Shown here one piece after another: positions 54,792 to 64,000 of a stretch of DNA of 64,000 nt. The position numbers and the translations under genes are program-made. The stretch is from Enhydrobacter sp. (GTDB taxonomy: Bacteria > Pseudomonadota > Alphaproteobacteria > Reyranellales > Reyranellaceae), in assembly GCF_030246845.1 (NCBI RefSeq), contig NZ_CP126889.1, positions 3,591,001 to 3,655,000 on the forward strand, read 5' to 3'. The notes beneath the pieces are model-generated. The model was not told where the DNA came from and searched no databases. It worked only from the letters and a program-made list of their open reading frames with translations. Every line of letters begins with the position of its first letter. Position 1 is the stretch's first letter.

Positions 54792-56090
54792 GTGGTGGCC
54801 GTGGTTAGCACGGACAGCAAATCTACGGCCAGGTCGGGCCTGCCGGACAAGATCGGTCGCTACCTGCGCAGTCCATCGACGCGCATGGCGGCGTTCGTCG
54901 GCCTTTTGACGTATCTCAGCTATGCATACGCGCACGGCAGTTGGGCTAACCCTGCCCTGATCGGCGTGTCACTGTTCGTCGGGATATTCCTGCCGAGCTA
55001 CGCCAAGCTCAGCAACAAGGCCGAGCTCTGGGCCAACAATCGTTTCGGCTTCGTGACAGGCGGCCGGCTCGGGCGGTTCATCCCACAATACATTTTCAAT
55101 CTGGTGGTTTTCGCGGTGATGCTGTGGGGCGGAGCGCTCAACAAGGCAGGCATGGCGTCGGTCGGCGGCGCCGCGGGGGCGGCGCTCGTGACCACGCTCG
55201 CCTCGCAGGGCGTCCAGTATCTGGCGCTGTTCCTGTACCAGCGCGGCATCGGCGACGCGAACCGCAACGTGCTGGTCGGTCTTTCCGTGAACCTGGTGCT
55301 GACGGCGCTCGGGACGGCCGGCATTCCGCTCGCGCGCGAGGCCTTCCTGGTCGTGGGATTCGTCTTCGGCACGCTGTTGTTCGGGATCGGCCTGCTGTCC
55401 GACCTGCGCTCGAAGCTGGCTCCGAAGGGCGGGATCGGCCTGTTCTTCGGCACCTTCAACCCCTTCCACAACACGCATCTCGCGATCGTGCGCCGGGCGA
55501 TCGAGCAGCGCCGCCTCGACAAGGTCATCATCCATCCGACGCTGGTGCCTCGCCTGCACGCGGAAGCCTTCCGCAAGGGCCAGATTCGCGTCGCGCGGTT
55601 GGAGAACGGCTTCCAGATCTACGACAAGACCGAGAAAGCCGACGTGAACGTCGACTATTTTCCCACTGGCCGCATGTTCCTGCCGCCCGAGACGCGCAAG
55701 GCTCTGATCGAGCTCGCGGTGGCGGAGGCGGGAATGGCCGACAAGGTCGAGGTCGCCTTCATGCGCGAGACCTACGACAGCCGGGGCTTCCAGGGAGTCA
55801 TCGCGGCGGTCAAGAAGGCCCATCCTGGCGCGCGCCTGCACGGCCTGCACGGCACCGATCTCGGCGGGATGCTGGTGCGGCAAATCTATGACGAGTGTGG
55901 ATGGATCTACCCTTGGCGCATCCTGCGGCGTGACAACGTCTCCGCCACCGCCATCCGTAGGGGCGCCAAGGGAATGACGTCGGGCGTCGTGACGGACGTT
56001 CTCACACAATTGTCCGCCAACGTTCCTGTAGTAGTGGCCGGCGGCCGGCGCTTCCGGAACGACAATGGCGTGCTTAGCGAGGGGGTTTAG
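54792..56090 (+). CDS. Membrane-anchored nucleotidylyltransferase-like protein
   Basis: A 432-residue protein from GTG 54792 (GGGG upstream). Residues 30-210 have about six hydrophobic segments (MAAFVGLLTYLSYAYAHGSW, IFNLVVFAVMLWGG, VLVGLSVNLVLTALGTAGIP, FLVVGFVFGTLLFGIGLLSD). Residues 215-420 are a nucleotidyltransferase fold: GLFFGTFNPFHNTHLAIVRR, where the usual H-x-G-H is H-N-T-H, and near the end DNVSATAIRRGAKG, matching the S-x-x-x-I-R signature of the NMNAT/cytidylyltransferase superfamily. This fusion is unfamiliar to me. The next gene begins at the base after the stop and two GNAT genes follow, suggesting a three-gene pathway. Substrate unknown. Confidence 0.8.
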   Translation: MVAVVSTDSKSTARSGLPDKIGRYLRSPSTRMAAFVGLLTYLSYAYAHGSWANPALIGVSLFVGIFLPSYAKLSNKAELWANNRFGFVTGGRLGRFIPQYIFNLVVFAVMLWGGALNKAGMASVGGAAGAALVTTLASQGVQYLALFLYQRGIGDANRNVLVGLSVNLVLTALGTAGIPLAREAFLVVGFVFGTLLFGIGLLSDLRSKLAPKGGIGLFFGTFNPFHNTHLAIVRRAIEQRRLDKVIIHPTLVPRLHAEAFRKGQIRVARLENGFQIYDKTEKADVNVDYFPTGRMFLPPETRKALIELAVAEAGMADKVEVAFMRETYDSRGFQGVIAAVKKAHPGARLHGLHGTDLGGMLVRQIYDECGWIYPWRILRRDNVSATAIRRGAKGMTSGVVTDVLTQLSANVPVVVAGGRRFRNDNGVLSEGV

Positions 56091-56741
56091 ATGACCGGGC
56101 TTATTTCGACAGCGATACCAAATCGTCCCGACGTGACGATCAAGCTCGCGTCGACGTCCGATGAGCTCATGCAATGCTATGCGTTGCGCGCCGCCGTCTA
56201 CATGGGCGAGCAGCACTGTCCGTACTGGGAAGAGTTCGATGGCAACGACTATTCCGCCAGTCACCTGATCCTGTACGTCAAGGGCGAGCCGGCGGCGTGC
56301 ATGCGGCTGCGCTGGTTCTCGGGCTTCGTCAAGTTCGAGCGCGCCGTCTTCCTCAAGCGTTACCGCAGCATGGGCCTCTTCCTGCCGTTCCTGTCATGGG
56401 CGAAGGAATTCGCGCGCAAGAAGGGCTATCCCAGGGTGGTCCTGCATTCGCAGCATCGGCTGTGGAAGATCATGCAGCGCGGCGGCTATCGGAAGCTCGA
56501 CGACAAGGTGTTCCATTTCTCCGACCACGAGTACGGCACTTTCGTCTGCGATCTCGAAGTCGACGAGGCGACCCGGCCGACCGTGCACACCGATCCGATG
56601 GTGCTCAATCGACCGGAGGACAAGCTCGACCGGCCCGGCATCCTGGAGAAATCGATGGAGCGGACGCCGACCAATCCGCATGCGGGACGCGCGAGGCACC
56701 GGACCGCGACCACAGATCATGCCGGCCAGCGGACACATTGA
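56091..56741 (+). CDS. GNAT-like acetyltransferase, paralogue 1
   Basis: A 216-residue protein starting MTGLISTAIPNRPDVTIKLA. The GNAT-like core is YALRAAVYMGEQHCPYWEEF, DGNDYSASHLILYVKGEPAA and CMRLRWFSGFVKFERAVFLK; the acyl-CoA loop corresponds to KRYRSMGLFLPFLSWAKEFA but lacks the R-G-x-G-x-A glycines. The remainder is basic and Pro-rich. It starts at the base after the nucleotidylyltransferase stop. It shares EEFDG.D..A.H and RLRWF..F...ER with the next gene, so the two are diverged duplicates, this one with a degenerate cofactor loop. Confidence 0.75.
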   Translation: MTGLISTAIPNRPDVTIKLASTSDELMQCYALRAAVYMGEQHCPYWEEFDGNDYSASHLILYVKGEPAACMRLRWFSGFVKFERAVFLKRYRSMGLFLPFLSWAKEFARKKGYPRVVLHSQHRLWKIMQRGGYRKLDDKVFHFSDHEYGTFVCDLEVDEATRPTVHTDPMVLNRPEDKLDRPGILEKSMERTPTNPHAGRARHRTATTDHAGQRTH

Positions 56742-56755
56742 AAGGGGGATGAATC

Positions 56756-57322
56756 ATGCGAGCAGATGCGCTGAATGTCGGAGGCGAACCGGTCGTGACC
56801 AAGCTCGCCATGAAGATGGAGGACTCGCTCCAGGCCTTCGCCGTGCGGGCGGCCTGCTTCATCGGCGAGCTCGATGTGCCTTTCTCCGAAGAGTTCGACG
56901 GCCATGATTTCGGCGCCACCCACATCATCGCCTATGTGGGCGACGAGCCGGTCGGGACGGTGCGTCTGCGCTGGTTCCAGTCGTTCGCCATGCCGGAGCG
57001 GCTGGCCGTGATCCAGCGCTTCCGCGGCCACAATATCGGCAGCGTGCTGCTCGAGCGGTGCCGGGCGCAGGCCGAGGCCCGCGGCTGCAACATGCTCTAC
57101 GCGCAGGCCCTGCCGCGAGACGTCGGCTACTGGGAGAAGCAGGGCTGGCGTCGGCTGGTCGCGGAGGACCCGGATGCCGGCGAGAAGCGCATCGTCGCCA
57201 TGGTCAAGGCGGTGGATCCCTCCAAGCCGCTGCCCGAAATCGAGGCGCCCGAGGCGCTCGTCCTGCGCCGCGACGGCCGGCTCGATTCCACCGGCATGCC
57301 GCCCGGCACCGTCTCGAATTGA
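56756..57322 (+). CDS. GNAT acetyltransferase, paralogue 2
   Basis: A 188-residue protein with FAVRAACFIGELDVPFSEEF, DGHDFGATHIIAYVGDEPVG and TVRLRWFQSFAMPERLAVIQ, matching paralogue 1, then a canonical acetyl-CoA loop QRFRGHNIGSVLLERCRAQA and ARGCNMLYAQALPRDVGYWE. GGGGG lies about 8 nt before ATG 56756. It is the likely active partner of the pair. It follows paralogue 1 after 14 nt and forms a three-gene unit with the membrane nucleotidylyltransferase. The acceptor is unknown. Confidence 0.8.
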   Translation: MRADALNVGGEPVVTKLAMKMEDSLQAFAVRAACFIGELDVPFSEEFDGHDFGATHIIAYVGDEPVGTVRLRWFQSFAMPERLAVIQRFRGHNIGSVLLERCRAQAEARGCNMLYAQALPRDVGYWEKQGWRRLVAEDPDAGEKRIVAMVKAVDPSKPLPEIEAPEALVLRRDGRLDSTGMPPGTVSN

Positions 57323-57400
57323 AGAAGGCGGACGCAACGCACAGCTCGCGCTACAGTGGGCCCCGGGGTAACAGGGAAATCCGTCTGAGCGGGAGCGTGG

Positions 57401-57658
57401 ATGGGGGTGTTTGAAATCGTCGTCGAACCCAATGTCCGCCGACGGCGCGGGCGCCAGGCCCTGTCGGAGAAGAAGCGGGCTGCGGCTCTGTTCCGGGTGT
57501 GGCACGGCGTACGCGAGCTGATCGACGAGGCCGAGCGGCTGGGCGAGAACGAGCTGGTCCATTTTCTCGCCGTGGCACAGATGCTGGTCGAGGAGAAGGC
57601 GACCACGGTCACCGCCGGCGCCGCCTTCGAGGGTACGGAGGCGGGCCTGCCGAACTGA
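57401..57658 (+). CDS. Small conserved-looking protein of unknown function
   Basis: An 85-residue frame with GGGAG just before the ATG. It is Arg/Lys-rich at the N-terminus (NVRRRRGRQALSEKKRAAAL) and has an amphipathic helix (ELIDEAERLGENELVHFLAV). No family recognised. It lies 78 nt after the GNAT genes on the same strand and could be the fourth gene of that unit; it converges on the peptide ABC operon. Confidence 0.5.
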   Translation: MGVFEIVVEPNVRRRRGRQALSEKKRAAALFRVWHGVRELIDEAERLGENELVHFLAVAQMLVEEKATTVTAGAAFEGTEAGLPN

Positions 57659-57671
57659 GGGCGCGCAACGG

Positions 57672-58556
57672 CTACCTGTGGCGCGGATCGAGCGCGTCGC
57701 GCAGACCGTCGCCCAGCAGGTTGAAGGAGAGCACGGCGGCGAAGATCGCGAGCCCGGGCCAGATCGCCATCCACGGCGCCTGGCCGATGAAGCGCTGCGC
57801 CGTGTTCAGCATGCTGCCCCAGGACGGGGCGGGCGGCTGCTGGCCGAGGCCGAGGAAGGAAAGGGCCGCCTCGGCGATGATGGCGCCGGCGACGGCCAGC
57901 GACACCTGGATCAGGAGCGGCGGCACGATGTTGGGCAGCACATGGCGCAAGGCGATGCGCCAGTGCGGGTTGCCGACGGCGCGGGCCGCCTCGACATAGT
58001 CCTCGACCTTGGCGGCGAGTGTCTGGCCGCGCGTCAGCCGCACGAACACCGGTGTCGCAGTGACGCCGATCGCGATCATGGCATTGCCGAGGCTCGGGCC
58101 GAGGAAGGCCGCCAGCGCGATGGCGAGGATCAGGAAGGGAATGGCCAGCATGGCATCGACCAGCCGCGACAGGATCGCGTCGACCCAGCCGCCGGCATAG
58201 CCCGCCAGAAGGCCGAGCGGTACGCCGAAGCCCGCGGCGATGCCGACCGAGACGACGCCGGCGCCGAGCGAGGCGCGCGCGCCCCAGACGATGCGCGACA
58301 GCACGTCGCGGCCGACCTCGTCGGTGCCGAACCAGTGTGCCCACGACGGCGGCTTGCGCACGAGGCTCCAGCTCGTGGCCGTGGGATCGTAGGGCGCGAT
58401 CCACGGCGCCAGCAGAGCAACGGCGATGAACAGCAGCACCACGCCGAGCCCGATCAGCGCTCCCTTGCGCCGCCGCAGCCGCCGCCAGGCGCGGGCCCAG
58501 GGGTTTTCCTCGCGGGCTGCGAGCCCGATGTCGGCCGAAGCGGCAGTCATGGTCAT
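57672..58556 (-). CDS. Peptide/nickel ABC transporter permease, DppC/OppC-like
   Basis: A 294-residue inner-membrane permease. WFGTDEVGRDVLSRIVWGAR is the conserved DppC entrance; EDYVEAARAVGNPHWRIALR with LPNIVPPLLIQVSLAVAGAI is the ATPase-contact EAA loop (E-A-A-x3-G). Six helices. It completes the Opp/Dpp importer with the permease at 58633. ATG 58556 is three bases from a family B repeat; ATG 58571 is the other choice but would lie inside the repeat. It is the last gene of the operon. Confidence 0.9.
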   Translation of the reverse strand: MTMTAASADIGLAAREENPWARAWRRLRRRKGALIGLGVVLLFIAVALLAPWIAPYDPTATSWSLVRKPPSWAHWFGTDEVGRDVLSRIVWGARASLGAGVVSVGIAAGFGVPLGLLAGYAGGWVDAILSRLVDAMLAIPFLILAIALAAFLGPSLGNAMIAIGVTATPVFVRLTRGQTLAAKVEDYVEAARAVGNPHWRIALRHVLPNIVPPLLIQVSLAVAGAIIAEAALSFLGLGQQPPAPSWGSMLNTAQRFIGQAPWMAIWPGLAIFAAVLSFNLLGDGLRDALDPRHR

Positions 58557-58558
58557 GC

Positions 58559-58608
58559 GGACTGCGCGCATCTTGCGCGCTCATGAGCGGGCTGGAAGCC
58601 CGCCGTCC
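58559..58608. repeat. Dispersed palindromic repeat family B, copy 4
   Basis: GGACTGCGCGCATCTTGCGC, then GGGCTGGAAGCCC and GCCGTCC. It fills the gap between the two permease genes of the peptide ABC operon and ends at the start of the second. Confidence 0.85.
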
Positions 58609-58632
58609 GGAAGAGTCTCTCCCAACAAAAAG

Positions 58633-59574
58633 TCATCCGCGCAGCCTCGGGTTCACCAGCATGTAGGCGATGTCGGCCAGCAGGTTCAGCGTGATGTAGA
58701 TCGTGGACGTTACCAGCACGACGCCCTGCACCACGGCATAGTCGCGGTTGAACACCGAATCGACGATCAGCTTGCCGAAGCCCGGGATGGTGAAGACCTG
58801 CTCGGTCAGCACGGCGCCCGAGAGGAGGGTGCCGAACTCGAGCGCGCCCAGCGTGATCACCGGCGTCATGGCGTTGCGCAGAGCGTGCTTCAGCACTACG
58901 CGGCCTTCCTGCAGGCCCTTGGCGCGCGCAGTCCGCACATAGTCGGCGCCCAGCGCCTGCAGCATGGCGCCGCGTGTATGGCGCATCAGCACGGCGGCGA
59001 GCGCGTTGCCCAGCACGAATGCCGGCATGATGGTGGTGCCGAGACTTTGCCGCCAGTCCTCGCCGAGCGGCACGTAGCCCGAGGCCGGCAGCCAGCCGAG
59101 CGTCACCGAGAACAGGAAGATCAGCAGGATCCCCAGCCAGAAATTGGGCGTGCTGAGGCCCCACAGCGCGAAGACGTTGGCGGCATAGTCCCACGCCGTC
59201 TCCTTCTTCACCGCCGAGACGATACCGGCGGGGATGCCGATGCCGAGCGCGAACAGGAGAGCCATGGCGCCGAGCTGCAGGGTCACCGGCAGCTTCTCCT
59301 CGACGAGGCTCGCGACCGAGCTCTTGAGCCGCATCGACTCGCCGAGGTCGCCCGCCAGCACGCCCTTGGCCCAGAAGAGGTAGCGCACCGGCACCGGATC
59401 GTTCAGCCGGTACTGCGCGCGAATCTGCGCCAGCACCGCCGGATCGCGCTCCTCGCCCGCCATGATCAGCGCGGGGTCGCCGGGCAGGAGCTGCTGCAGC
59501 CCGAAGATCAGCATCGAGACGAGCACGATCGTCGGCACGATCTGCAGCAGCCGGCGGGTGAGGAAGGCCAGCAT
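58633..59574 (-). CDS. Peptide/nickel ABC transporter permease, DppB/OppB-like
   Basis: A 313-residue permease starting MLAFLTRRLLQIVPTIVLVS, typical of DppB. The conserved region DYVRTARAKGLQEGRVVLKH and ALRNAMTPVITLGALEFGTL gives the EAA-like ATPase contact, followed by TEQVFTIPGFGKLIVDSVFN. Six helices. It pairs with the DppC-like permease and precedes it in the operon, 22 nt after the substrate-binding gene. The substrate is not evident from sequence; peptides or opines are usual. Confidence 0.92.
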   Translation of the reverse strand: MLAFLTRRLLQIVPTIVLVSMLIFGLQQLLPGDPALIMAGEERDPAVLAQIRAQYRLNDPVPVRYLFWAKGVLAGDLGESMRLKSSVASLVEEKLPVTLQLGAMALLFALGIGIPAGIVSAVKKETAWDYAANVFALWGLSTPNFWLGILLIFLFSVTLGWLPASGYVPLGEDWRQSLGTTIMPAFVLGNALAAVLMRHTRGAMLQALGADYVRTARAKGLQEGRVVLKHALRNAMTPVITLGALEFGTLLSGAVLTEQVFTIPGFGKLIVDSVFNRDYAVVQGVVLVTSTIYITLNLLADIAYMLVNPRLRG

Positions 59575-59596
59575 GGGCGGCAGCGGCGCCGCGCGG

Positions 59597-61117
59597 CTAC
59601 TGTTTCAGCGTCAGCCCCACGACCCGCACCAGCCCGTCGGGCATCTGCACATAGCCATCGAGCTTGTCGGTATGGGCCACCAGCACCTGTGGGTGATAGA
59701 GGTAGATGATCGGCCCGCCGCCGTTCAGCACCTTGGCGGCGACCTTCTCGTAAGCCGCCTTGCGCGCGGCCTGGCTGGCGCCGGCGCGCGCCTCCTGGTG
59801 CGCGGCGTCGACCTCCTTGTCGCAATATTTGCCGTTGTTCAGCGGCTGATTGCAGACCTGGAAGGAATAGGAGTTGCCGTCCGGGTCGGTGCGGCCGCTC
59901 CAGCCGATCAGGTAGAGCTGGAAGTTGCCCTCCTCGGCCTGCTTCAGCGAGGTCGCGAACTCGGTCAGGCGGATCTTGAGATCGAAGCCTGCCTCGGCCG
60001 TCATCGACTGGAGCACCTCGGCGACCTGCCTGAGCTCGACGCCGTTCGGCACCATGAAATCGAGGGAAAGCGGCGTGGTGACGCCGGCCTCCTTCAGCAG
60101 CGCCTTCGCCTTGGCGACGTCGCGCTTGGGAATCGGGAATTTCTCCTGGTAGTACGGGTTCTGCGGGCTGACCCACTGGTTGCCCGGCACGAACTCGCCG
60201 TTGAACACCACCTGGTTCAGCGCCTCGCGGTCGATCGAGAGCTCGAGCGCGCGGCGCACGCGCGGGTCCTTGGCCAGCGGATTGTCGGCCTTCGGGCCGT
60301 TGGCGATGTTGGTGGTGAGCCCGAGATAGCCCAGCGACACCGCCTTGCTGAGCGCGAGCCTCTTGTCCTGGCGCACGGTCTTGATGTCGGTCGCGAGCAC
60401 GCGCTCGATCAGGTCGAGGCCGCCCGAGCGCAGGTTGGCCAGACGCACCGTCGAATCGACGATCGGCAGGTACGTGATCCGGTCGATATGGATCTTGTCC
60501 TTGTTCCAGTAGTCGGCGAACTTCTCGACCACGATGCGGTCCTGCTGCACGCGCTCGACGAACTTGTAGGGTCCGGCGCAGACCGGATGCAGGCCGAACT
60601 TGTCGCCCGCGGCCTCCGCCGCCTTGGGGGCCACCATCATGCCGGAGCGGTCGGTGAGCTGGGCGAGCAGCGGCGCGTAGGGCTGCTTGAGATGCAGCCT
60701 GAGCGTCAGCGGATCGACCACCTCGATCGACTCGATGGCTGCGATCTCGGGCTTGCGGAACGAGCCCTTCATGGTGAGATGCCGCTCGAGGCTGTACTTG
60801 GCGGCGTCGGCGTTGAAGTCCTCGCCGTCGTGGAACTTCACGCCGGGCCTGAGCTTGATGGTGACGGTCTTGCCGTCCTGCGACGTCTCGTGGCTGAGCG
60901 CGAGCTGCGGCACGATGTTCATCTTCTGGTCGATGTCGAACAGCTTGTCGCACATCGAGGCGAAGACGATGCGCCCGACATAGGTGCGCGCCAGCGTGGG
61001 ATCGAGCACGTCGGGATCCTCGGCGAGGCCGATACGCAGGCTGCTCTGCGCCGAGGCGCCGCCGATGGCTGCTGCCCAGAGCAGCAGCGTCAGCAGGGCG
61101 CGAAGAACGATGGTCAT
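59597..61117 (-). CDS. Peptide-type ABC transporter substrate-binding protein
   Basis: A 506-residue periplasmic protein of the SBP_bac_5 family. Signal peptide [20 protein letters not shown] with ASAQS cleavage. It has [40 protein letters not shown] (family motif K-L-R-x-G-V-K-F-H-D-G) and [24 protein letters not shown] lies 6 nt before ATG 61117; the start overlaps the stop of the upstream ATPase gene (ATGA). Genes are in the order DUF1028, ATPase, ATPase, binding protein, permeases. Ligand unknown; DppA/OppA-like. Confidence 0.93.
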   Translation of the reverse strand: MTIVLRALLTLLLWAAAIGGASAQSSLRIGLAEDPDVLDPTLARTYVGRIVFASMCDKLFDIDQKMNIVPQLALSHETSQDGKTVTIKLRPGVKFHDGEDFNADAAKYSLERHLTMKGSFRKPEIAAIESIEVVDPLTLRLHLKQPYAPLLAQLTDRSGMMVAPKAAEAAGDKFGLHPVCAGPYKFVERVQQDRIVVEKFADYWNKDKIHIDRITYLPIVDSTVRLANLRSGGLDLIERVLATDIKTVRQDKRLALSKAVSLGYLGLTTNIANGPKADNPLAKDPRVRRALELSIDREALNQVVFNGEFVPGNQWVSPQNPYYQEKFPIPKRDVAKAKALLKEAGVTTPLSLDFMVPNGVELRQVAEVLQSMTAEAGFDLKIRLTEFATSLKQAEEGNFQLYLIGWSGRTDPDGNSYSFQVCNQPLNNGKYCDKEVDAAHQEARAGASQAARKAAYEKVAAKVLNGGGPIIYLYHPQVLVAHTDKLDGYVQMPDGLVRVVGLTLKQ

Positions 61118-62181
61118 GATGCCTCCTGTGAAACGAACGCCGCCTGCAGGCGGTCGAGCCTGATGCGATCTTGATCTTGGCCGCCACCCGTTTCGAGTGG
61201 CTGCGCCTGGGGAAAGTCGGGCCACCAGGGACAGGCGGTGGCGTGGCCGTCATCGTCTTGCAGCACCGGCGCGTCGCGGCGGCAGGACTCGCGTGCATGC
61301 GGGCAACGCGTATGGAAGCGGCAGCCGGGCGGCGGCGCCATCGCGCTCGGGATGTCGCCCTCGATCAGCGTCCGCTCGCGCACCAGCGCCGGATCGGGCA
61401 GCGGCACCGCCGAGAGCAGTGCGCGGGTGTAGGGATGGCGCGGGTTGCGGAACAGCTCGTCGGCTGACGCGGTCTCGACGATCTTGCCGAGATACATGAC
61501 GGCGATGCGATCGGCGATGTGCTTCACCACCGCGAGATCGTGGCTGATGAAGATGTAGGCCAACCCGAAGCGTGCCTGCAGGGCGCGCATCAGGTTGATC
61601 ACCTGCGCCTGGATCGAGACATCGAGCGCGGACACGGGCTCGTCGGCCACGATCAGGCGCGGCTCGACCGCGAGCGCGCGGGCGATCGCGATTCTCTGGC
61701 GCTGGCCGCCGGAGAATTCGTGCGGGTAGCGCCGCGCGTGCTCGGGCCTGAGGCCCACCAGCTCCAGGAGCTCGGCGACGCGGGCGCGGCGGCGGGCCTC
61801 GTCGGCCGCGAGCCGGTGCAGCATCAGCGGCTCGGCGAGCATCGCGCCCACCGTCATGCGCGGATTGAGGCTGGCGTAGGGATCCTGGAAGATCACCTGG
61901 AGGCGCCGCCGCCGCGCGCGCATGGCGGCTGCGTCGAGCGACAGCAGGTCCTCGCCCTCGAACCGGACCGCACCGGCGGTCGGCTCGATCAACCGCAGCA
62001 CCAGCCGGCCCACCGTCGACTTGCCGCAGCCCGACTCGCCCACCAGCGCCAGCGTCTCGCCTTCATCGACCTCGAAGTCGACGCCGTCGACGGCGCGCAC
62101 ATGGCCCGACGTGCGGCCGAACGCGCCGCCCGCGACCGGGAAGTGCTTCACGAGGCCGTGGACCTGGAGCAGAGAGCTCAT
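61114..62181 (-). CDS. Peptide ABC transporter ATPase, OppF/DppF-like
   Basis: A 355-residue ATPase. Walker A is [19 protein letters not shown], signature [15 protein letters not shown], Walker [17 protein letters not shown], and the C-terminal OppF extension has [20 protein letters not shown] with the Fe-S-type Cys residues of this family. With the second ATPase it drives import. ATG 62181 is used, since an upstream TTG at 62193 is unlikely. Its stop overlaps the binding-protein start. Two repeats (A and B) separate it from the other ATPase gene. Confidence 0.93.
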   Translation of the reverse strand: MSSLLQVHGLVKHFPVAGGAFGRTSGHVRAVDGVDFEVDEGETLALVGESGCGKSTVGRLVLRLIEPTAGAVRFEGEDLLSLDAAAMRARRRRLQVIFQDPYASLNPRMTVGAMLAEPLMLHRLAADEARRRARVAELLELVGLRPEHARRYPHEFSGGQRQRIAIARALAVEPRLIVADEPVSALDVSIQAQVINLMRALQARFGLAYIFISHDLAVVKHIADRIAVMYLGKIVETASADELFRNPRHPYTRALLSAVPLPDPALVRERTLIEGDIPSAMAPPPGCRFHTRCPHARESCRRDAPVLQDDDGHATACPWWPDFPQAQPLETGGGQDQDRIRLDRLQAAFVSQEAS

Positions 62182-62229
62182 GGGAGCGCGCAACTAGCAA
62201 GGAACAAGTCATGCGCTGCAGCCACCTCG

Positions 62230-62302
62230 GTGTCATCCCGAGCGTAGCGAGGGATCTTCGGCTGGCACTGTGAAAGGTCTCTCGCTGCGCTCGGGATGAC
62301 AC
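62230..62302. repeat. Dispersed palindromic repeat family A, copy 5
   Basis: GTGTCATCCCGAGCGTAGCG at the left and CTGCGCTCGGGATGACAC at the right, 73 nt. It lies between the two ATPase genes of the peptide ABC operon. Confidence 0.88.
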
Positions 62303-62321
62303 GGCTTGCTGCGACTCTTCC

Positions 62322-62375
62322 GGATCTCACGCATCTTGCCTGCTCATGGTCATGAGCGGGCTGGAAGCCCGAGGT
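62322..62375. repeat. Dispersed palindromic repeat family B, degenerate copy 5
   Basis: GGATCTCACGCATCTTGCC, an inserted TCATGG, then GAGCGGGCTGGAAGCCCG and AGGTC. It matches family B with several changes and lies 20 nt after family A copy 5. Confidence 0.65.
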
Positions 62376-62383
62376 CGCATGAG

Positions 62384-63363
<980 letters not shown>

Positions 63364-63367
<4 letters not shown>

Positions 63368-64000
63368 CGACGCTCCGTCGCCGGGCTCCCCTGAACGGCC
63401 GCCATGATCCTGCTGCGGTCGAAGACGCCCGCTGGATCGGCGCGCGTGGGCAGGAAGGCGCGGAACTTCGTCCAATGCTCGCGGCTCACCGCCTCCAGCC
63501 GCTCCAGCTCCTGCAGCGGCTCGGCATGATCGTCGACGCGCAGGTCGAGCTCGGAATATTCCTCCTGGCCGTAGACCACGAGCGCCGCCGACTGCTTGCC
63601 GCGCATGTCGCCGCCCGCCGCCTCGCCCGCCTTCATCGCCGCGATCAGCCGTTGCGGCAGGGGCAGACCGGCCTGCTCGCGCAGGACCCGCACCGTCTCA
63701 CTCACGACCTCGGGGCCGGCCAGCATGTTGCCGGCGACGGAGAAGTCATCGCCGATCCAGTGGCCGCACCAGGGCACGCACTCGGCGCCCGTGCGCGCGG
63801 CGAACTTGCCGTCCGCACCCAGGACATGGAGCTGGCGATGCTCGCGGCCCGCGTCGGGGGCGGTGAGGAGGCGCACGATGTCGGCCGCGCCCACGCCGTC
63901 GCGCACGAGCCGACGGCCGCGCGGGCCGTAGAGCGGGTTGGTGAGGGCCTGGGTGCAGACCGCGCCCTTGCCCGGCTCGACATGCGGCACCCGCGCGCCG
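63364..64000 (-). CDS. DUF1028 protein, N-terminus cut by window edge
   Basis: The C-terminal 211 residues of a DUF1028 family protein; the start lies beyond base 64000. Recognisable parts are HVEPGKGAVCTQALTNPLYG and GWIGDDFSVAGNMLAGPEVV-type sequence (HWIGDDFSVAGNMLAGPEVV), with CGHWIGDD near the middle and QSAALVVYGQEEYSELDLRV. DUF1028 is related to Ntn-hydrolase folds and is often encoded with peptide transporters, so an amidohydrolase role is possible. It is the first gene seen in the operon and is coupled to the OppD-like ATPase by ATGA. Confidence 0.85.

Overview
The window is 64 kb of GC-rich chromosomal DNA, densely coding on both strands with many 1-4 nt stop/start overlaps. Protein content points to an alphaproteobacterium (Rhodospirillales or Hyphomicrobiales type, for example Reyranella-like): split glyQ/glyS, ppdK with meaB, an ElaB/YqjD-like DUF883 protein, DUF1127 and DUF3175 proteins, many GST, VOC, LysR, TauD and Opp/Dpp genes, and a fused cysNC. 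This placement is inferred from gene families only. I saw no phage, insertion sequence, integrase or CRISPR array; it reads as ordinary core plus accessory chromosome, peppered with short dispersed palindromic repeats.

Layout. 1-10.9 kb (minus strand): an exopolysaccharide locus of the Wzx/Wzy type, with three glycosyltransferases, a Wzy/WaaL-like polymerase or ligase, a WcaJ-type initiating phosphoglycosyltransferase, a fused Wzz/BY-kinase, a Wza-type export lipoprotein and ManC for GDP-mannose. 10.9-13.8 kb: a lipoprotein, a response regulator and a histidine kinase whose coding regions overlap by 71 and 140 nt, directly upstream of manC. 14-25.5 kb: small-molecule and redox genes (two GSTs, VOC proteins, two MFS transporters, an alpha/beta hydrolase, an APH-like phosphotransferase, DUF883/DUF3175/DUF1127 proteins). 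This block holds a glutaredoxin-DinB gene with an in-frame TGA exactly at the expected catalytic Cys, a candidate selenoprotein. 25.5-31 kb: a CydDC-like fused ABC exporter with a divergent LysR, and a TonB-like protein. 31-35.9 kb: TauD dioxygenase, GNAT, iron-dependent alcohol dehydrogenase, SDR, TauE-like exporter. 35.9-39.8 kb: a sulfotransferase divergent from cysD-cysNC, a self-contained PAPS production and use unit. 39.9-45.2 kb: nucleotidyltransferase, tRNA-Pro(CGG) with its own promoter and terminator, nadX, a Spy-like protein, glpD, a PP0621-like protein, vapBC. 45.2-53.6 kb: glyQ, glyS, ppdK, meaB, HIT and a nickel/cobalt permease, all on plus. 53.6-57.7 kb: a LysR divergent from an unusual cassette of a membrane-anchored nucleotidylyltransferase and two paralogous GNAT proteins. 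57.7-64 kb (minus): an Opp/Dpp peptide ABC operon headed by a DUF1028 gene cut by the window edge.

Three families of short palindromic repeats are scattered through the window (family A five copies, B five, C three). Some sit inside operons (glyQ-glyS, the Opp operon), one is in frame inside the fused ABC exporter, and one contains the only evident start codon of the nickel/cobalt permease. The strongest candidate for something undescribed is the TGA-containing glutaredoxin-DinB gene at 23070-23834, with two hairpins immediately after the TGA. The membrane nucleotidylyltransferase/GNAT cassette at 54.8-57.3 kb is second.
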